Source: Aliitabrizicola sp041905595 (lineage in GTDB: Bacteria; Pseudomonadota; Alphaproteobacteria; Rhodobacterales; Rhodobacteraceae). From it: DNA of 64,000 bases. A program made the position numbers and the translations under genes. Below are positions 44,052-53,627 of the stretch, one piece after another. The notes under the pieces are model-generated. The model ran no database searches. It was not told the origin of the DNA and was given only the letters and a program-made list of their open reading frames with translations. Where the stretch lies: NCBI GenBank assembly GCA_041905595.1, contig JAYRKT010000004.1, positions 1 to 64,000 of the forward strand, in the 5' to 3' direction. Numbering within the stretch: the stretch's first letter is position 1; every line of letters starts with the position of its first letter.

Positions 44052-45395
44052 ATGTCCCGTTCGCTGCAAGACCTGACCGAGGCCATGCTGGCCGCCGCGC
44101 GCAAGGCGGGGGCGGATGCCGCCGACGCACTTGCGGTCGAGGGCACCTCGCTGGCCATTCATCTGCGGCAGGGCAAGCTGGAGCAGGCGGAGCGGTCGGA
44201 AGGCGTCGATCTGGGGCTTCGCGTGCTGGTCGGGCACCGTCAGGCCTGCGTCTCGGTCTCCGACACATCGGACAGCACGATCGCCGAAGTGGCGGCCCGC
44301 GCCGTCGCGATGGCTAAAGAAGCGCCGGAGGATCCGTATATCGGGCTGGCAGAGCCGGACCAGACTGCCCGCGAATGGGACATGGCGGCGCTGGAACTGG
44401 CCGAAATCGCTTCGGAACCCGGAGCCGCCGCACTTGAAGAGCAGGCGCGCCAAGCGGAAACCGCCGCACTCGCCACCGGCGCGATCACGCAGGTCGAGGC
44501 GGCGGCGGGGTATTCGATGCGCCGGATGCATCTGGCGATGACCAACGGCTTCTCCGGCGGCTACGCCCGGTCGTCTCACAGCGTCTCGGCGGTGGCCTTT
44601 GCCGGCGAGGGCACGGGGATGGAGCGGGACTGGGCGGCAGAGGGGCGGACCTTTCGCGGCGACCTGCCCGCGCCCGAGGAGATCGGGCGTCTGGCCGGCG
44701 AACGTGCACTGGAGCGGCTTGGCGCACGCAAGCCCGCAACCGGCGCCTATCCGGTGCTCTATGATGAGCGCGTCGCCGCTTCGCTGATCGGGCATCTCTT
44801 GGGCGCGATCAACGGCAGCGCCATCGCGCGCGGCGCTTCCTGGGCGCGGGACCTGCTGGGCCAGCAGGTGCTGCCCAAGGGCCTGTCGGTCATAGAGGAC
44901 CCGCATCGGCCCCGCATCGGTGCGTCGCGCCCCTTCGACGCGGAAGGGCTGCCGACCCGCCGCCGCGCCATCGTCGATGATGGCGTATTGACCGGCTGGA
45001 CGCTTGACCTCGCGACCGGGCGCAAACTCGGGATGGCGAGCACCGCCAATGCCAGCCGCGGAACCACCGCGCCGCCTTCGCCGGGCACCGGCAACATCGA
45101 CCTGACGCAGGGCAGCGCGAGCCGTGACGAGCTGATTGCGGCGATGGGGACGGGCCTTCTGATCACCTCGATGATCGGCTCCTCGATCAACGCGACCACG
45201 GGTGACTATTCGCGCGGGGCTTCCGGATTCTGGGTCGAGAACGGCCAGATCGCCTATCCGGTGAACGAGGTCACGGTGGCGGGCAACCTGCGGGACATGC
45301 TCTTGCGGATCACGCCGGCCAATGATGCCCGCGCGCATCTGTCGACCCGTGTGCCGAGCCTTCTCGTCGAGGGGCTGACCCTTGCCGGAGCGTGA
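44052..45395 (+). CDS. pmbA: TldD/PmbA-family metallopeptidase, PmbA (TldE)
   Basis: 447 residues of the PmbA subfamily: an N-terminal helical region, GVDLGLRVLVGHRQACVSVSDT, the middle GYARSSHSVSAVA and the conserved C-terminal NASRGTTAPPSPGTGNID and GDYSRGASGFWVENGQIAYPVNEVTVAGNL segments. PmbA (TldE) partners TldD in proteolytic maturation of peptides such as microcins and CcdA turnover; TldE lacks the HExxxH metal site, and none is present here. AGGAG precedes the ATG. Overlaps the cysQ-like gene by 14 bases. Confidence 0.92.
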   Translation: MSRSLQDLTEAMLAAARKAGADAADALAVEGTSLAIHLRQGKLEQAERSEGVDLGLRVLVGHRQACVSVSDTSDSTIAEVAARAVAMAKEAPEDPYIGLAEPDQTAREWDMAALELAEIASEPGAAALEEQARQAETAALATGAITQVEAAAGYSMRRMHLAMTNGFSGGYARSSHSVSAVAFAGEGTGMERDWAAEGRTFRGDLPAPEEIGRLAGERALERLGARKPATGAYPVLYDERVAASLIGHLLGAINGSAIARGASWARDLLGQQVLPKGLSVIEDPHRPRIGASRPFDAEGLPTRRRAIVDDGVLTGWTLDLATGRKLGMASTANASRGTTAPPSPGTGNIDLTQGSASRDELIAAMGTGLLITSMIGSSINATTGDYSRGASGFWVENGQIAYPVNEVTVAGNLRDMLLRITPANDARAHLSTRVPSLLVEGLTLAGA

Positions 45396-46167
45396 CCTCG
45401 CCCTTCTGACCGACGCGGCGCGGAAGGCGGGCGAGATTGCCATGCGCTTCTGGAAGAAGACACCGCAGGTCTGGGACAAGGGCGGCGGCAACGATCCGGT
45501 GACGGAGGCGGACATCGCCGTCAACGACATGCTGGCGAGGACCCTGCGCGCAGCGCGGCCCGATTATGGCTGGCTGTCGGAAGAGACCGAGGACAACACC
45601 GCCCGGACCGATGCCGAACATCTGTTCGTCATCGATCCGATTGACGGCACCCGCGCTTTCATTGCGGGCGAAGAGTCCTTTGCTCATTCACTCGCGGTCG
45701 CGCATCGCGGCAAGGTGACCGCGGCGGTCGTCTATCTGCCGGCGCTCGATCGGCTTTATACCGCCTGCGACCACGGGCCCGCGCTGCTGGATGGCGAGCC
45801 TATCCTTGCCAGCCACCGGGACGCGCTTGCGGGTGCCACGCTGCTGACCAGCCGCGCCGGCCTTGCACCCGAGCATTGGCCGGGTGGCGTCCCCGACGTA
45901 CACCGGGTGTTCCGCACCTCGCTCGCCTACCGCCTGTGCCTTGTTGCAGAGGGGCGCTATGACGCCATGCTCACCCTGCGCGACACGTGGGAATGGGATG
46001 TTGCCGCCGGGACCCTGATCGCCGAGCGGGCGGGTGCCGTGGTCAGCGACCGGACCGGCGCGCGACTGAGCTTCAATGCCCGGCACCCGCAACTGGCCGG
46101 GGTGATTGCCGCCGGGCCGGCGGTACATGGTGCGCTGCTGGACAAGCTGGGTGTTGGGGTGGGCTGA
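45382..46167 (+). CDS. 3'(2'),5'-bisphosphate nucleotidase / inositol monophosphatase family (CysQ-like)
   Basis: 261 residues. Lithium-sensitive phosphatase motifs: DPVTEADIAVN, EE in WLSEETED, DPIDGTRAFIAGEESFAHSLA and the C-terminal WEWDVAAGTLIAERAGA. It removes 3'-phosphate from PAP/PAPS or acts on inositol phosphates; the DPIDGTR loop form favours CysQ-type. The TTG start (AGGGG seven bases upstream) lies in the pmbA stop region and is the only start without a large deletion. A hairpin follows. Confidence 0.9.
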   Translation: MPERDLALLTDAARKAGEIAMRFWKKTPQVWDKGGGNDPVTEADIAVNDMLARTLRAARPDYGWLSEETEDNTARTDAEHLFVIDPIDGTRAFIAGEESFAHSLAVAHRGKVTAAVVYLPALDRLYTACDHGPALLDGEPILASHRDALAGATLLTSRAGLAPEHWPGGVPDVHRVFRTSLAYRLCLVAEGRYDAMLTLRDTWEWDVAAGTLIAERAGAVVSDRTGARLSFNARHPQLAGVIAAGPAVHGALLDKLGVGVG

Positions 46168-46194
46168 ACGGCCGCCTCTCTCTCCTTGAATGAC

Positions 46195-46226
46195 GGAAGG
46201 CCCCGGGGTTTCCCCCGGGGCCTTCC
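46195..46226. terminator. Strong hairpin between convergent cysQ-like and helicase genes
   Basis: A perfect 14-bp stem GGAAGGCCCCGGGG / CCCCGGGGCCTTCC with a TTTC loop. No T-run follows on either strand, but its strength and position between convergent stops suit a bidirectional terminator. Confidence 0.6.
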
Positions 46227-46241
46227 TGACTCGTCGCGCAC

Positions 46242-48760
46242 TCAGCCTTTCGGCTTCCTCGGCGGCACGAACCGCTTGCTGGTGTCAGAGGCGTCCGCCG
46301 CCGGGCGGCGCGGGGTGTCAGGCTTGCCGTGGCTCTTCATCCCCGCCGATTTCGACTGACCGGGCTTGCCGCCATGCGACTTGAATCCCGCGGACTTGAA
46401 CGGCGGCTTGCCCTTGCCCTCTGCAGGGGCGGCCCGTTGCGGACGGGCGTCGGGGCCGCCATCGGCCTTGGTCTTCCAGCGCGGCTTGCGGGGTTCGTCG
46501 CCTTCGGCGGCAGCCGGCGCATCTTTGCGAGCAAATGGCTTCGGTGCGGCGCGTTCCGGTTTCGCCCAGGGCTTCGCCGCAGCATCGTCGCGCTTCGCGT
46601 AGGGCTTGCGATCGCCCTCTTCGCGCTTGGGATACGGTTTGCGATCTCCATCAACGAGCGGGGACAAGTGCAACACCGGGCGGACCTCGTGCGCCGNNNN
46701 NNNNNNTTGCGATCGCCCTCTTCGCGCTTGGCATAGGGTTTGCGAGGGGCATCTCCGTACGGCTTGCGGTCGCCCTCGGACCGGCCGGCGTACGGCGTGC
46801 GGCCTTCGCCGTCACGCTTCGCGTAGGGCTTGCGATCGCTGTCCTCGCGGCGGGCAAAGGGTTTGCGATCGCTATCCTCTCGTTTGGGATAGGGCTTCCG
46901 GTCGCCCTCATCACGCTTCGCGTAGGGCTTGCGGTCGGCCTCTTCGCGCTTGGGATACGGTTTGCGCTCTCCATCCTCGCGCGGGGCATAGGGCTTGCGC
47001 GGGCGTTCCTCGTGCGCGGCTTCGTCCCGCAGGGCGCGGGGGGCGGGCGAGGGACGCGTAGCATCCTCACGGCGCGGGGGGCGGGCATCGTCGCCCTCAC
47101 CCCGGGGAGGACGCGGTGCGTAGGGCTTGCGGTCGCCCCGGTCTTCGCGCGGACGACCGCGAGCAGGGGCAGCCAGATCGGGCTCACCCTCCATCCGGCG
47201 CAGGGTCAGGCCGGGCTCGAGTTCCGTGCTTGCCGCGAACTGCGCGGCAACAGGGGCCGAGATCTGCACGAAGGTCTCGTCCTGCTGAACCCGGATCGCA
47301 CCGATGCTTGTGCGGGTGATCCCGCCAGCATCGCAGATTTTCGGCAGAAGCCAGCGCGCCTCTGCCCGGCCGGTATGGCCGACCGACAGGGTGAACCATA
47401 CGGCGGGACCGAAATCGGTCTTGGGCCGGGGGGCGGCAGGCGCAGCAGGCGTCGTCGTATCCGAAAGCTCTTCCGGCGCGGCGCGACCGACACGCCAGAG
47501 TTTCAGGAAGGCCGCGGCAACACGATCGGCGCCGTGGCGGGCTACCAGTTCGGCAGCCAGCGTGGCGTCTTCCTCCGACGGCGCATCGGTCAGGGCAGCG
47601 TCTTCCATCAAGCGGACCGCGTCGCGCTCCGCCACTTCTTCGGCCGAGGGGGCCTTGGCCCATTCCGCCACGACCTTCGCCCCTTGCAAAAGACGGTGCG
47701 CCTTGCGGAACTCGGCCGGCGGAACGATCAGCACCGACACGCCCTTGGACCCGGCCCGGCCCGTCCGGCCCGAGCGGTGCAGCAGCGTTTCGGAGTTCGC
47801 AGGCAGATCGGCATGGATCACCAGTTCCAGCCCCGGCAGGTCGATGCCGCGCGCGGCAACGTCTGTGGCGATGCACACCCGCGCCCGGCCATCGCGCAAC
47901 GCCTGAAGCGCATGCATCCGCTCTTGCTGGCTCAGCTCGCCCGACAGCGCCACCACGTTGAAGCCCCGGTTGCCAAGGCGCGCCAGCAAGTGGTTCACCG
48001 CCACACGAGTCTTGCAGAAGATGATCGCCCGCTCGGCCTCGTAATAGCGCAGGACGTTGAAGATCGCGTGGTCGCGGTCGCGCGGGGCGACATTCAGGGC
48101 GCGATACTCGATATCGGCATGCTGCCGTGCCTCGCCCGCCGTCTGGAGCCGCAGCGCATCTTTCTGGAAGGTGCGGGCCAACTTCTCGATATCCGCCGGA
48201 ACGGTGGCCGAGAACATAAGCGTGCGACGTTCGGCGGGGGCGGCCGAAAGGATGAACTCCAGATCCTCGGCAAAGCCCAGATCCAGCATTTCGTCGGCCT
48301 CGTCCAGAACCACGGCGCGGACGCCGGACAGGTCGAGCGAGCCGCGCTCGATATGGTCGCGCAGGCGGCCCGGCGTGCCGACGACGATATGCGCGCCGGC
48401 GCTCAGCGCGCGGCGTTCTGTGCGGTAGTCCATCCCCCCGACGCAGGTGGCGATCCGCGCCTCGGCCGGTTCGTAGAGCCAGCCGAATTCGCGGGCAACC
48501 TGCTGGGCCAGTTCGCGCGTGGGCGCGATCACCAGCGCCACCGGGCGGTCGGCGAAGAGCAGAAGGTCCGAGCCCTGCAGCACGTCCGGCGCGATCGACA
48601 ACCCGAAGGCCACGGTCTTGCCCGAACCGGTCTGAGCCGAGACCAGAAGGTCACGTCCTTCCGCTTCTGGGGTCAAAACAGCCTCTTGCACGGCTGTCAG
48701 GGTTTCATAGCCCTTGGCGGAAAGAGCCTCGGCCAGCGGCCGGGCGATCCGATCGTTCAT
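46242..48760 (-). CDS. DEAD-box RNA helicase with basic repeat tail (interrupted by an assembly gap)
   Basis: RNA helicase: Q motif ETLTAVQEAV, motif I SAQTGSGKT, PTRELAQQV, GTPGRLRDHI, DEADEMLDLG, SAT, GRARVCIATDVAARGIDLPG and HRSGRTGRAG. A DbpA-like RNA-binding domain follows (GHTGRAEARWLLPKICDAG). The C terminus is a long basic DRKPYAKRE repeat tail, then a K/P/R-rich end ...TSKRFVPPRKPKG. Ten Ns (46697-46706) break the gene inside the repeats; the two sides lie in different frames, so the true gap length should be 2 modulo 3. The second ATG of a pair (48760) has AAGGA at better spacing. Roles in ribosome assembly or cold growth are inferred. Confidence 0.9.
46590..47012 (-). repeat. Degenerate DRKPYAKRE tandem repeats in the helicase tail
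   Basis: About 9 units of 9-11 residues ((D/E)RKP(Y/F)(A/P)KR(E/D)xx) lie before the gap and two after it. The DNA units are nearly identical in places (CGCAAGCCCTA and GAAGAGGGCGATCGCAA recur), which probably caused the assembly break. Confidence 0.85.
46697..46706. other. Assembly gap (10 N)
   Basis: Ten undetermined bases, the common fixed-size scaffold filler. On its low-coordinate side there is a ~46-base stretch (46651-46696) that does not resemble the repeats around it. Confidence 0.98.
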
Positions 48761-48968
48761 CATGTATCCTTGCCTAGAAAGGGGGTGCAATCCCTGCACC
48801 CGACGCCTGGCGCCATTCCCCTTCACGGCCGGGCCTCCTCGCCCGCCGCCCCGGAAGTCGGAGCCAAGCCGCCCCCGTATCCGAAAGCGCGGCGCTTGTA
48901 TAGGCCCGACTGCCCTTGCGCCTGCCGCGCGCCCTGCCATCATTCCCTGACAAGAACAGGAGAGTTCC

Positions 48969-49949
48969 ATGGAACAGGCCCGCACCGTCGTCATCGAAGC
49001 CCCCGGCGGCCCCGAGCAGCTGAAAGTCATCCTGCGCGACGTGCCCGCGCCTGGACCCGGCCAGGTCACGATCCGACAGGCCGCGGCGGAGCTGAACTTC
49101 ATCGACGTTTACCAGCGGACGGGCCTTTACACCCTGCCGCTGCCTGCCGCGCTCGGGATGGAAGGCGCGGGCACGGTGACAGCCGTGGGCGAAGGCGTGA
49201 CGCATCTGAAGGTCGGTGACCGCGTCGCCTATGCCGCCCAGCCGCCCGGCGCCTATGCCGAGGCGCGGACGATGCCGGCAGGTCAAGTCTGCCGCCTGCC
49301 CGATGTCATCAGCTTCGAAGAAGGCGCGGCGATGATGCTGAAGGGGCTGACGGTCCAGTATCTGTTCCGCCGTACCGTGCCGATTTCGCGGGGCGACACC
49401 GTCCTGTTCCACGCGGCCGCCGGCGGTGTCGGCCTGATCGCCTGCCAATGGGCGCGCAGCGAGGGCATCACCCTGATCGGCACAGCTGGCAGTGACGAGA
49501 AATGCCGGCTCGCGCTCGAAAATGGCGCGGCGCATTGCATCAATTACACGACCGAGGATTTCACTGCCCGGGTCAAGGAGCTGACCGGCGGCAAGGGCGT
49601 GGATGTCGTGATGGATTCGGTCGGTGCCTCGACCTTCGAGGGATCGTTGAACTGCCTGCGCCCTTTCGGGATGATGATCTCTTTCGGCAGCGCCAGTGGC
49701 AAGGTGCCCCCGTTCGACATCCTGACGCTGGCCGCGAAAGGGTCGCTGAAGATCACCCGGCCCACCATCTTCACCCATACTGCCGATCCCGCCGTCTGTC
49801 AGGAAATGGCCGCCGATCTGTTCGCCAAGGTCACCTCAGGCGCGGTGAAGATCCGAATCGAGCAGCGCTTTGCGCTCGAGCAGGTGGCCGACGCCCATCG
49901 CGCGCTCGAAGCGCGCAAGACAACCGGCTCGACAATCCTGACGATGTAA
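48969..49949 (+). CDS. Quinone oxidoreductase (QOR/MDR family)
   Basis: 326 residues of the zinc-free medium-chain dehydrogenase type: ELNFIDVYQRTGLY, ALGMEGAGTVTAVGEGV, FHAAAGGVGLIACQWAR (NADPH Rossmann) and DVVMDSVGASTFEGSL. Family members reduce quinones or other enones in the cytoplasm. AGGAG precedes the ATG. The 205-base gap to the divergent helicase start includes a 7-bp hairpin (GGGTGCA/TGCACCC at 48783-48801) in the helicase leader. Confidence 0.92.
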   Translation: MEQARTVVIEAPGGPEQLKVILRDVPAPGPGQVTIRQAAAELNFIDVYQRTGLYTLPLPAALGMEGAGTVTAVGEGVTHLKVGDRVAYAAQPPGAYAEARTMPAGQVCRLPDVISFEEGAAMMLKGLTVQYLFRRTVPISRGDTVLFHAAAGGVGLIACQWARSEGITLIGTAGSDEKCRLALENGAAHCINYTTEDFTARVKELTGGKGVDVVMDSVGASTFEGSLNCLRPFGMMISFGSASGKVPPFDILTLAAKGSLKITRPTIFTHTADPAVCQEMAADLFAKVTSGAVKIRIEQRFALEQVADAHRALEARKTTGSTILTM

Positions 49950-50046
49950 GGGCACAAGCGCCTTTCTGCGGCGCAGCGAACTTGACCCCGGGGGCGCAAT
50001 CATTAGGTTGCGTCCGTCTTTCCAGTGGCAAAGGAGTACGCACCTC

Positions 50047-50295
50047 ATGCCCCAGCAACGTCTTCACCTCGTCTTCGGCGGCGAACTCGTCGATCCGACG
50101 AAAACCGTCTTCAAGGATGTCTCAAAGATCCACATCGTGGGCATGTATCCCGACTACGCCAGTGCCTTTTCGGCCTGGAAGGCCGAAGCGCAGCGCACCG
50201 TCGACAATGCGCATATGCGCTATTTCATTGCCCACCTGCACCGGCTGCGCGATGAAGAACAGCCGGGTTCCTCGACCGAGTCTTTCGGGGACTGA
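50047..50295 (+). CDS. DUF4170 small protein
   Basis: 82 residues matching DUF4170: LHLVFGGELVDPTKTVFKDVSKIHIVGMYPDYASAFSAWKA and the C-terminal HMRYFIAHLHRLRDEE. The family is alphaproteobacterial, usually directly ahead of waaA (kdtA), as here with 12 bases between. Probably cytoplasmic; role in Kdo/LPS synthesis is inferred from context only. AAGGAG lies 10 bases upstream. Confidence 0.88.
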   Translation: MPQQRLHLVFGGELVDPTKTVFKDVSKIHIVGMYPDYASAFSAWKAEAQRTVDNAHMRYFIAHLHRLRDEEQPGSSTESFGD

Positions 50296-50307
50296 TACCG
50301 AAAGCTG

Positions 50308-51501
50308 ATGCAGCAGTCGCTCGTTCTGTCGCTCTATTCGCTGGCGGCCCGCCGCCGGAACGAGCCCACGCCTGCCTGGCCCGTCCGTCCGGCGGGGCAA
50401 CTGGTGTGGTTGCACGCCCCCGGCCCGGGATCCTATCGCGGGCTCCTCGAGCTTGGCCGCCGGCTGCGGGACGAGGACGGCTATCAGGCCGTCCTGACTT
50501 CGCCCGAGGAAACCGGGCTCCAGTCGGGCGTCCCGAATGTGCGCCCGCCGCCCGAGACGCCTGCCGCAGTGCGGGCCTTCTTCGACCACTGGCGACCGGA
50601 TGTCGCTGTTCTGGCCGAAGGCGAATTGCGGCCCGTCCTTCTGGCCGAAGCGGCACGTCGCAAGGTGCCGGTGATCATGGTTGACGCGCGCCAGCCCTAT
50701 CTGCCGGCATCGGCGCCGGGCTGGTGGCCCGGGCTGGCCCGGTCGACGCTGGCGCATGTCGACCGCATCGTCGCGGTTGATGAGGCGGCGGCCCGCACGT
50801 TCGAGCGATTGGGGGCCGAAACAGGCCGGCTGCGTGCCGATGGCCGGATGGAAGAAGGGTCGAGCGTGCTGCCCTGCCTTGAGGCCGAACGGGCCGCGCT
50901 GGTCCGCCAGTTCGAGACGCGACCGGTCTGGCTGGCCGCCTCCCTGCCCGAAGCCGAGGAAGCCGCCGTCATCACTGCCCATCGCGCCGCGCTGCGCCTG
51001 TCGCACCGGCTTCTGTTGATCCTTGTTCCGGACCGCGCAGAGCGGGCCGAGGAACTCGCGCAGTCGCTGCAGGTCAACGAGGGATGGACAGTCGCCCTGC
51101 GCAATTCCGACGAAGAGCCCGACAGTGAAACGGAGGTCTACATCGTCTCAGCCGCCGAGATGGGGCTGTGGTATCGGCTGGCGCCGATCACCTATCTGGG
51201 CGGCAGTCTTTACGGGACAGGATCGCAGCGCGATCCGATGGAACCGGCCGCGCTTGGTTCGGCCATATTGCATGGACCGCGCGCAGGCGACTGGTCGGGC
51301 GCGCATGCCCGCCTGACGGCAGCAAGGGCGACTCGGCTGGTGAACTCGCCGTCAGAACTGGCCGAAGGGCTGACGGATCTGTTGTCTCCCGATCGTGCGG
51401 CCCGATTGGCGCAGGCCGCATGGGGGGTCGCATCGGCAGGAGCAGAAGTTACCGACCGCATCCTGATGATGCTGCGCGAGACGTTGGAGAAACGGGCATG
51501 A
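50308..51501 (+). CDS. waaA: 3-deoxy-D-manno-octulosonic-acid transferase
   Basis: 397 residues of GT family 30: LVWLHAPGPGSYRG at the donor N-terminal domain with RPDVAVLAEGELRP, and the C-terminal YIVSAAEMGLWYRLAPITYLGGSLYG plus H-G-P-R (ILHGPRAGDW). It adds Kdo to lipid IVA at the inner membrane's cytoplasmic face. An N-terminal membrane anchor is less obvious than in E. coli. The ATGA overlap couples it to lpxK. Confidence 0.9.
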   Translation: MQQSLVLSLYSLAARRRNEPTPAWPVRPAGQLVWLHAPGPGSYRGLLELGRRLRDEDGYQAVLTSPEETGLQSGVPNVRPPPETPAAVRAFFDHWRPDVAVLAEGELRPVLLAEAARRKVPVIMVDARQPYLPASAPGWWPGLARSTLAHVDRIVAVDEAAARTFERLGAETGRLRADGRMEEGSSVLPCLEAERAALVRQFETRPVWLAASLPEAEEAAVITAHRAALRLSHRLLLILVPDRAERAEELAQSLQVNEGWTVALRNSDEEPDSETEVYIVSAAEMGLWYRLAPITYLGGSLYGTGSQRDPMEPAALGSAILHGPRAGDWSGAHARLTAARATRLVNSPSELAEGLTDLLSPDRAARLAQAAWGVASAGAEVTDRILMMLRETLEKRA

Positions 51502-52487
51502 GAGCGCCGCGCTTCTGGTTCACCGCGCCGGATCGACCCGCAATCATTGCCCGAATGCTGGCGCCGATTGGCGGACTTTACGCCAGGGCGACGGCCCGCC
51601 GGGTCGCAGAACCGGGGTATCGCGCCGGCGTCCCGGTGATCTGCGTCGGCAACCTGAATGCGGGCGGCACCGGCAAGACCCCGACCGCCATCGCGCTTGT
51701 CGAGCGGCTCCTGGCTCGCGGCGCCAAGGTGGCGATCGTGTCGCGAGGACATGGCGGGCGCTTGAGCGGCCCGGTGCGGGTGGATCCGCTGCGTCATGGC
51801 GCAGGCGATGTCGGGGACGAGCCGTTGCTGCTGGCCGCCTTCGCCCCCACCTTCATCGCGCAAGATCGGGCTGCGGGCGTCAGGTTGGCCGAGGCGGACG
51901 GCGCCAGCGTCATCCTGCTTGATGACGGGTTCCAGAATCCGTCTGTGGTGAAGTCCTTCTCGCTGATCGTGGTCGATGCTGTCATCGGTTTTGGCAACGG
52001 GCTGTGCCTCCCGGCCGGGCCGCTGCGCGAACCGGTCGATGTCGGACTGCTGCGCGCTGACGCGATCCTGTCGATCGGCGGCGATGCGGCGCAGGCCGGG
52101 TTTCGCGCCCTCTGGGGCAAGGACCTGCGGCAGCCGCATCTGACCGGGCGGCTCGATCCGTTGCAGATGGGCATGGACTGGAAAGGCGAGCGGGTGCTTG
52201 CCTTCGCCGGGATTGGTCACCCGGAGAAGTTCTTTGCGACGCTTCGCGCGGAAGGCGCAGATGTCGTGCGCGCCGAGGCGCTGGACGACCACCAGCCGCT
52301 CGGCGAAGCGCTGATGACCCGGCTCGAAATCGAGGCCAAGGCCATCGGCGCGCAGCTGGTCACGACCGAGAAGGACGCCGTACGCCTGCCACCGGGTTTC
52401 CGGTCCAAGGTGCTGACCCTTCCCGTCCGGCTGCGGCTGGATGACTGGGGGCCGCTGGACGCGGCCTTTGTCAGGCTCGGCCTGTAG
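51498..52487 (+). CDS. lpxK: Tetraacyldisaccharide 4'-kinase
   Basis: 329 residues. Walker A VICVGNLNAGGTGKTPTAIAL at about residues 47-67, VSRGHGGR, DDGFQNPSV, and the C-terminal AFAGIGHPEKFFATL and TTEKDAVRLP segments are all LpxK signatures. It phosphorylates the 4' position of the lipid A precursor at the inner membrane. Last gene of the DUF4170-waaA-lpxK unit. Convergent with the CaiB gene. Confidence 0.93.
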   Translation: MRAPRFWFTAPDRPAIIARMLAPIGGLYARATARRVAEPGYRAGVPVICVGNLNAGGTGKTPTAIALVERLLARGAKVAIVSRGHGGRLSGPVRVDPLRHGAGDVGDEPLLLAAFAPTFIAQDRAAGVRLAEADGASVILLDDGFQNPSVVKSFSLIVVDAVIGFGNGLCLPAGPLREPVDVGLLRADAILSIGGDAAQAGFRALWGKDLRQPHLTGRLDPLQMGMDWKGERVLAFAGIGHPEKFFATLRAEGADVVRAEALDDHQPLGEALMTRLEIEAKAIGAQLVTTEKDAVRLPPGFRSKVLTLPVRLRLDDWGPLDAAFVRLGL

Positions 52488-52498
52488 GTTTACGCGCC

Positions 52499-53626
52499 TT
52501 AGCCCAGCACCTCGTCCTGATGCTCTCCAAGCTTCGGTGCGGGGCGGTCGAGCTTCAGCTCTGCCGCCGAGAAGGTGAAGGGTGACCGCACTCCGGGCAC
52601 CCCGTCGAAGTCGAGCTGCATCCCGCGCGCCACAACCTGCGGGTCTGCAAAGACCTCGTCGAGCGAGTTGATCGGTCCGGCCGGCACGCCTTCGGCCTCG
52701 CACGCCGTGAGAAGGTCCGCCTTGGCCCATTTCCGGGTGGCCGCAGTGATCCGGTCGGTCATCGCCTCGCGATTGGTCACCCGGTCGGCGTTTGTCAGGA
52801 ACTCGGCCGCCTCGGCCATGTCGGCAAGGCCGAGGATCGCACAAAGGCGGCGATACTGCCCGTCATTGCCGGTAGCCAGGATGATCCAGCCATCTGCGCA
52901 ATCGAATACCGCGTAGGGCGCGAGGTTCGGATGGGCGTTGCCCATCTTACGCGGGGCCTTGCCGGTCGCGAGGTAATTCAGCGCCTGGTTGGCCATGGTC
53001 GCGGTCGCAACGTCCATAAGCGCCATGTCGATCTGCTGCCCCTCGCCGGTCCGCCCTCGCTGGATCAGCGCGGCAAGGATCGCAGTCGCCGCGTAGATGC
53101 CAGTGAAGACATCGGTGACGGCGACGCCGACCTTCTGCGGTTGGCCGTCCGTCTCTCCGGTGACGCTCATCAGCCCGGCCATGCCCTGGATGATGAAATC
53201 GTAGCCTGCCCTATGGGCATAGGGCCCGGTCTGGCCAAAGCCGGTGATCGAGCAATAGACCAGTCGCGGGTTCACCTTGCGCAGGCTGTCCCAGTCGAGC
53301 CCGTATTTCTTGAGCCCCTCGAGCTTGAAGTTCTCGATCAGCACGTCGGCACCGGCCACCAGCCGCCGGACCGTCTCCTGCCCTTCAGCCGTGCGGAAAT
53401 CGACGGTGATCGAACGCTTGCCCCGGTTCGTCGCGTGGAAATAGGCCGCCGACCGGTCACCCTCACGATCGATGAAGGGCGGGCCCCAGCGCCGCGTGTC
53501 GTCCCCCTCGGGCGCCTCGACCTTGATGACGTCGGCACCAAGATCGGCGAGAGTCTGGCCAGCCCAGGGACCAGCCAGGATCCGCGCCAGTTCAATGACG
53601 CGGATACCTTCCAGAGGTGCGCTCAT
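52499..53626 (-). CDS. CaiB/BaiF family CoA-transferase
   Basis: 375 residues. Class III CoA-transferase signatures: GIRVIELARILAGPWAGQTLADLGADVIKVE at the N terminus, the catalytic Asp region NFKLEGLKKYGLDWDSL, YCSITGFGQTGPY, and RAGYDFIIQGMAGLMS. It moves CoA between organic acids; the substrate is not determined. Its start is 2 bases downstream of the dsbA-like stop, suggesting one transcript. Confidence 0.92.
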   Translation of the reverse strand: MSAPLEGIRVIELARILAGPWAGQTLADLGADVIKVEAPEGDDTRRWGPPFIDREGDRSAAYFHATNRGKRSITVDFRTAEGQETVRRLVAGADVLIENFKLEGLKKYGLDWDSLRKVNPRLVYCSITGFGQTGPYAHRAGYDFIIQGMAGLMSVTGETDGQPQKVGVAVTDVFTGIYAATAILAALIQRGRTGEGQQIDMALMDVATATMANQALNYLATGKAPRKMGNAHPNLAPYAVFDCADGWIILATGNDGQYRRLCAILGLADMAEAAEFLTNADRVTNREAMTDRITAATRKWAKADLLTACEAEGVPAGPINSLDEVFADPQVVARGMQLDFDGVPGVRSPFTFSAAELKLDRPAPKLGEHQDEVLG

Positions 53627-53627
53627 G

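Noticed and set aside
46195..46226. The 14-bp hairpin as a mobile-element inverted repeat
   Set aside because: The arms are separated by only 4 bases and lie between convergent stops, which fits a transcription stop rather than an element end.
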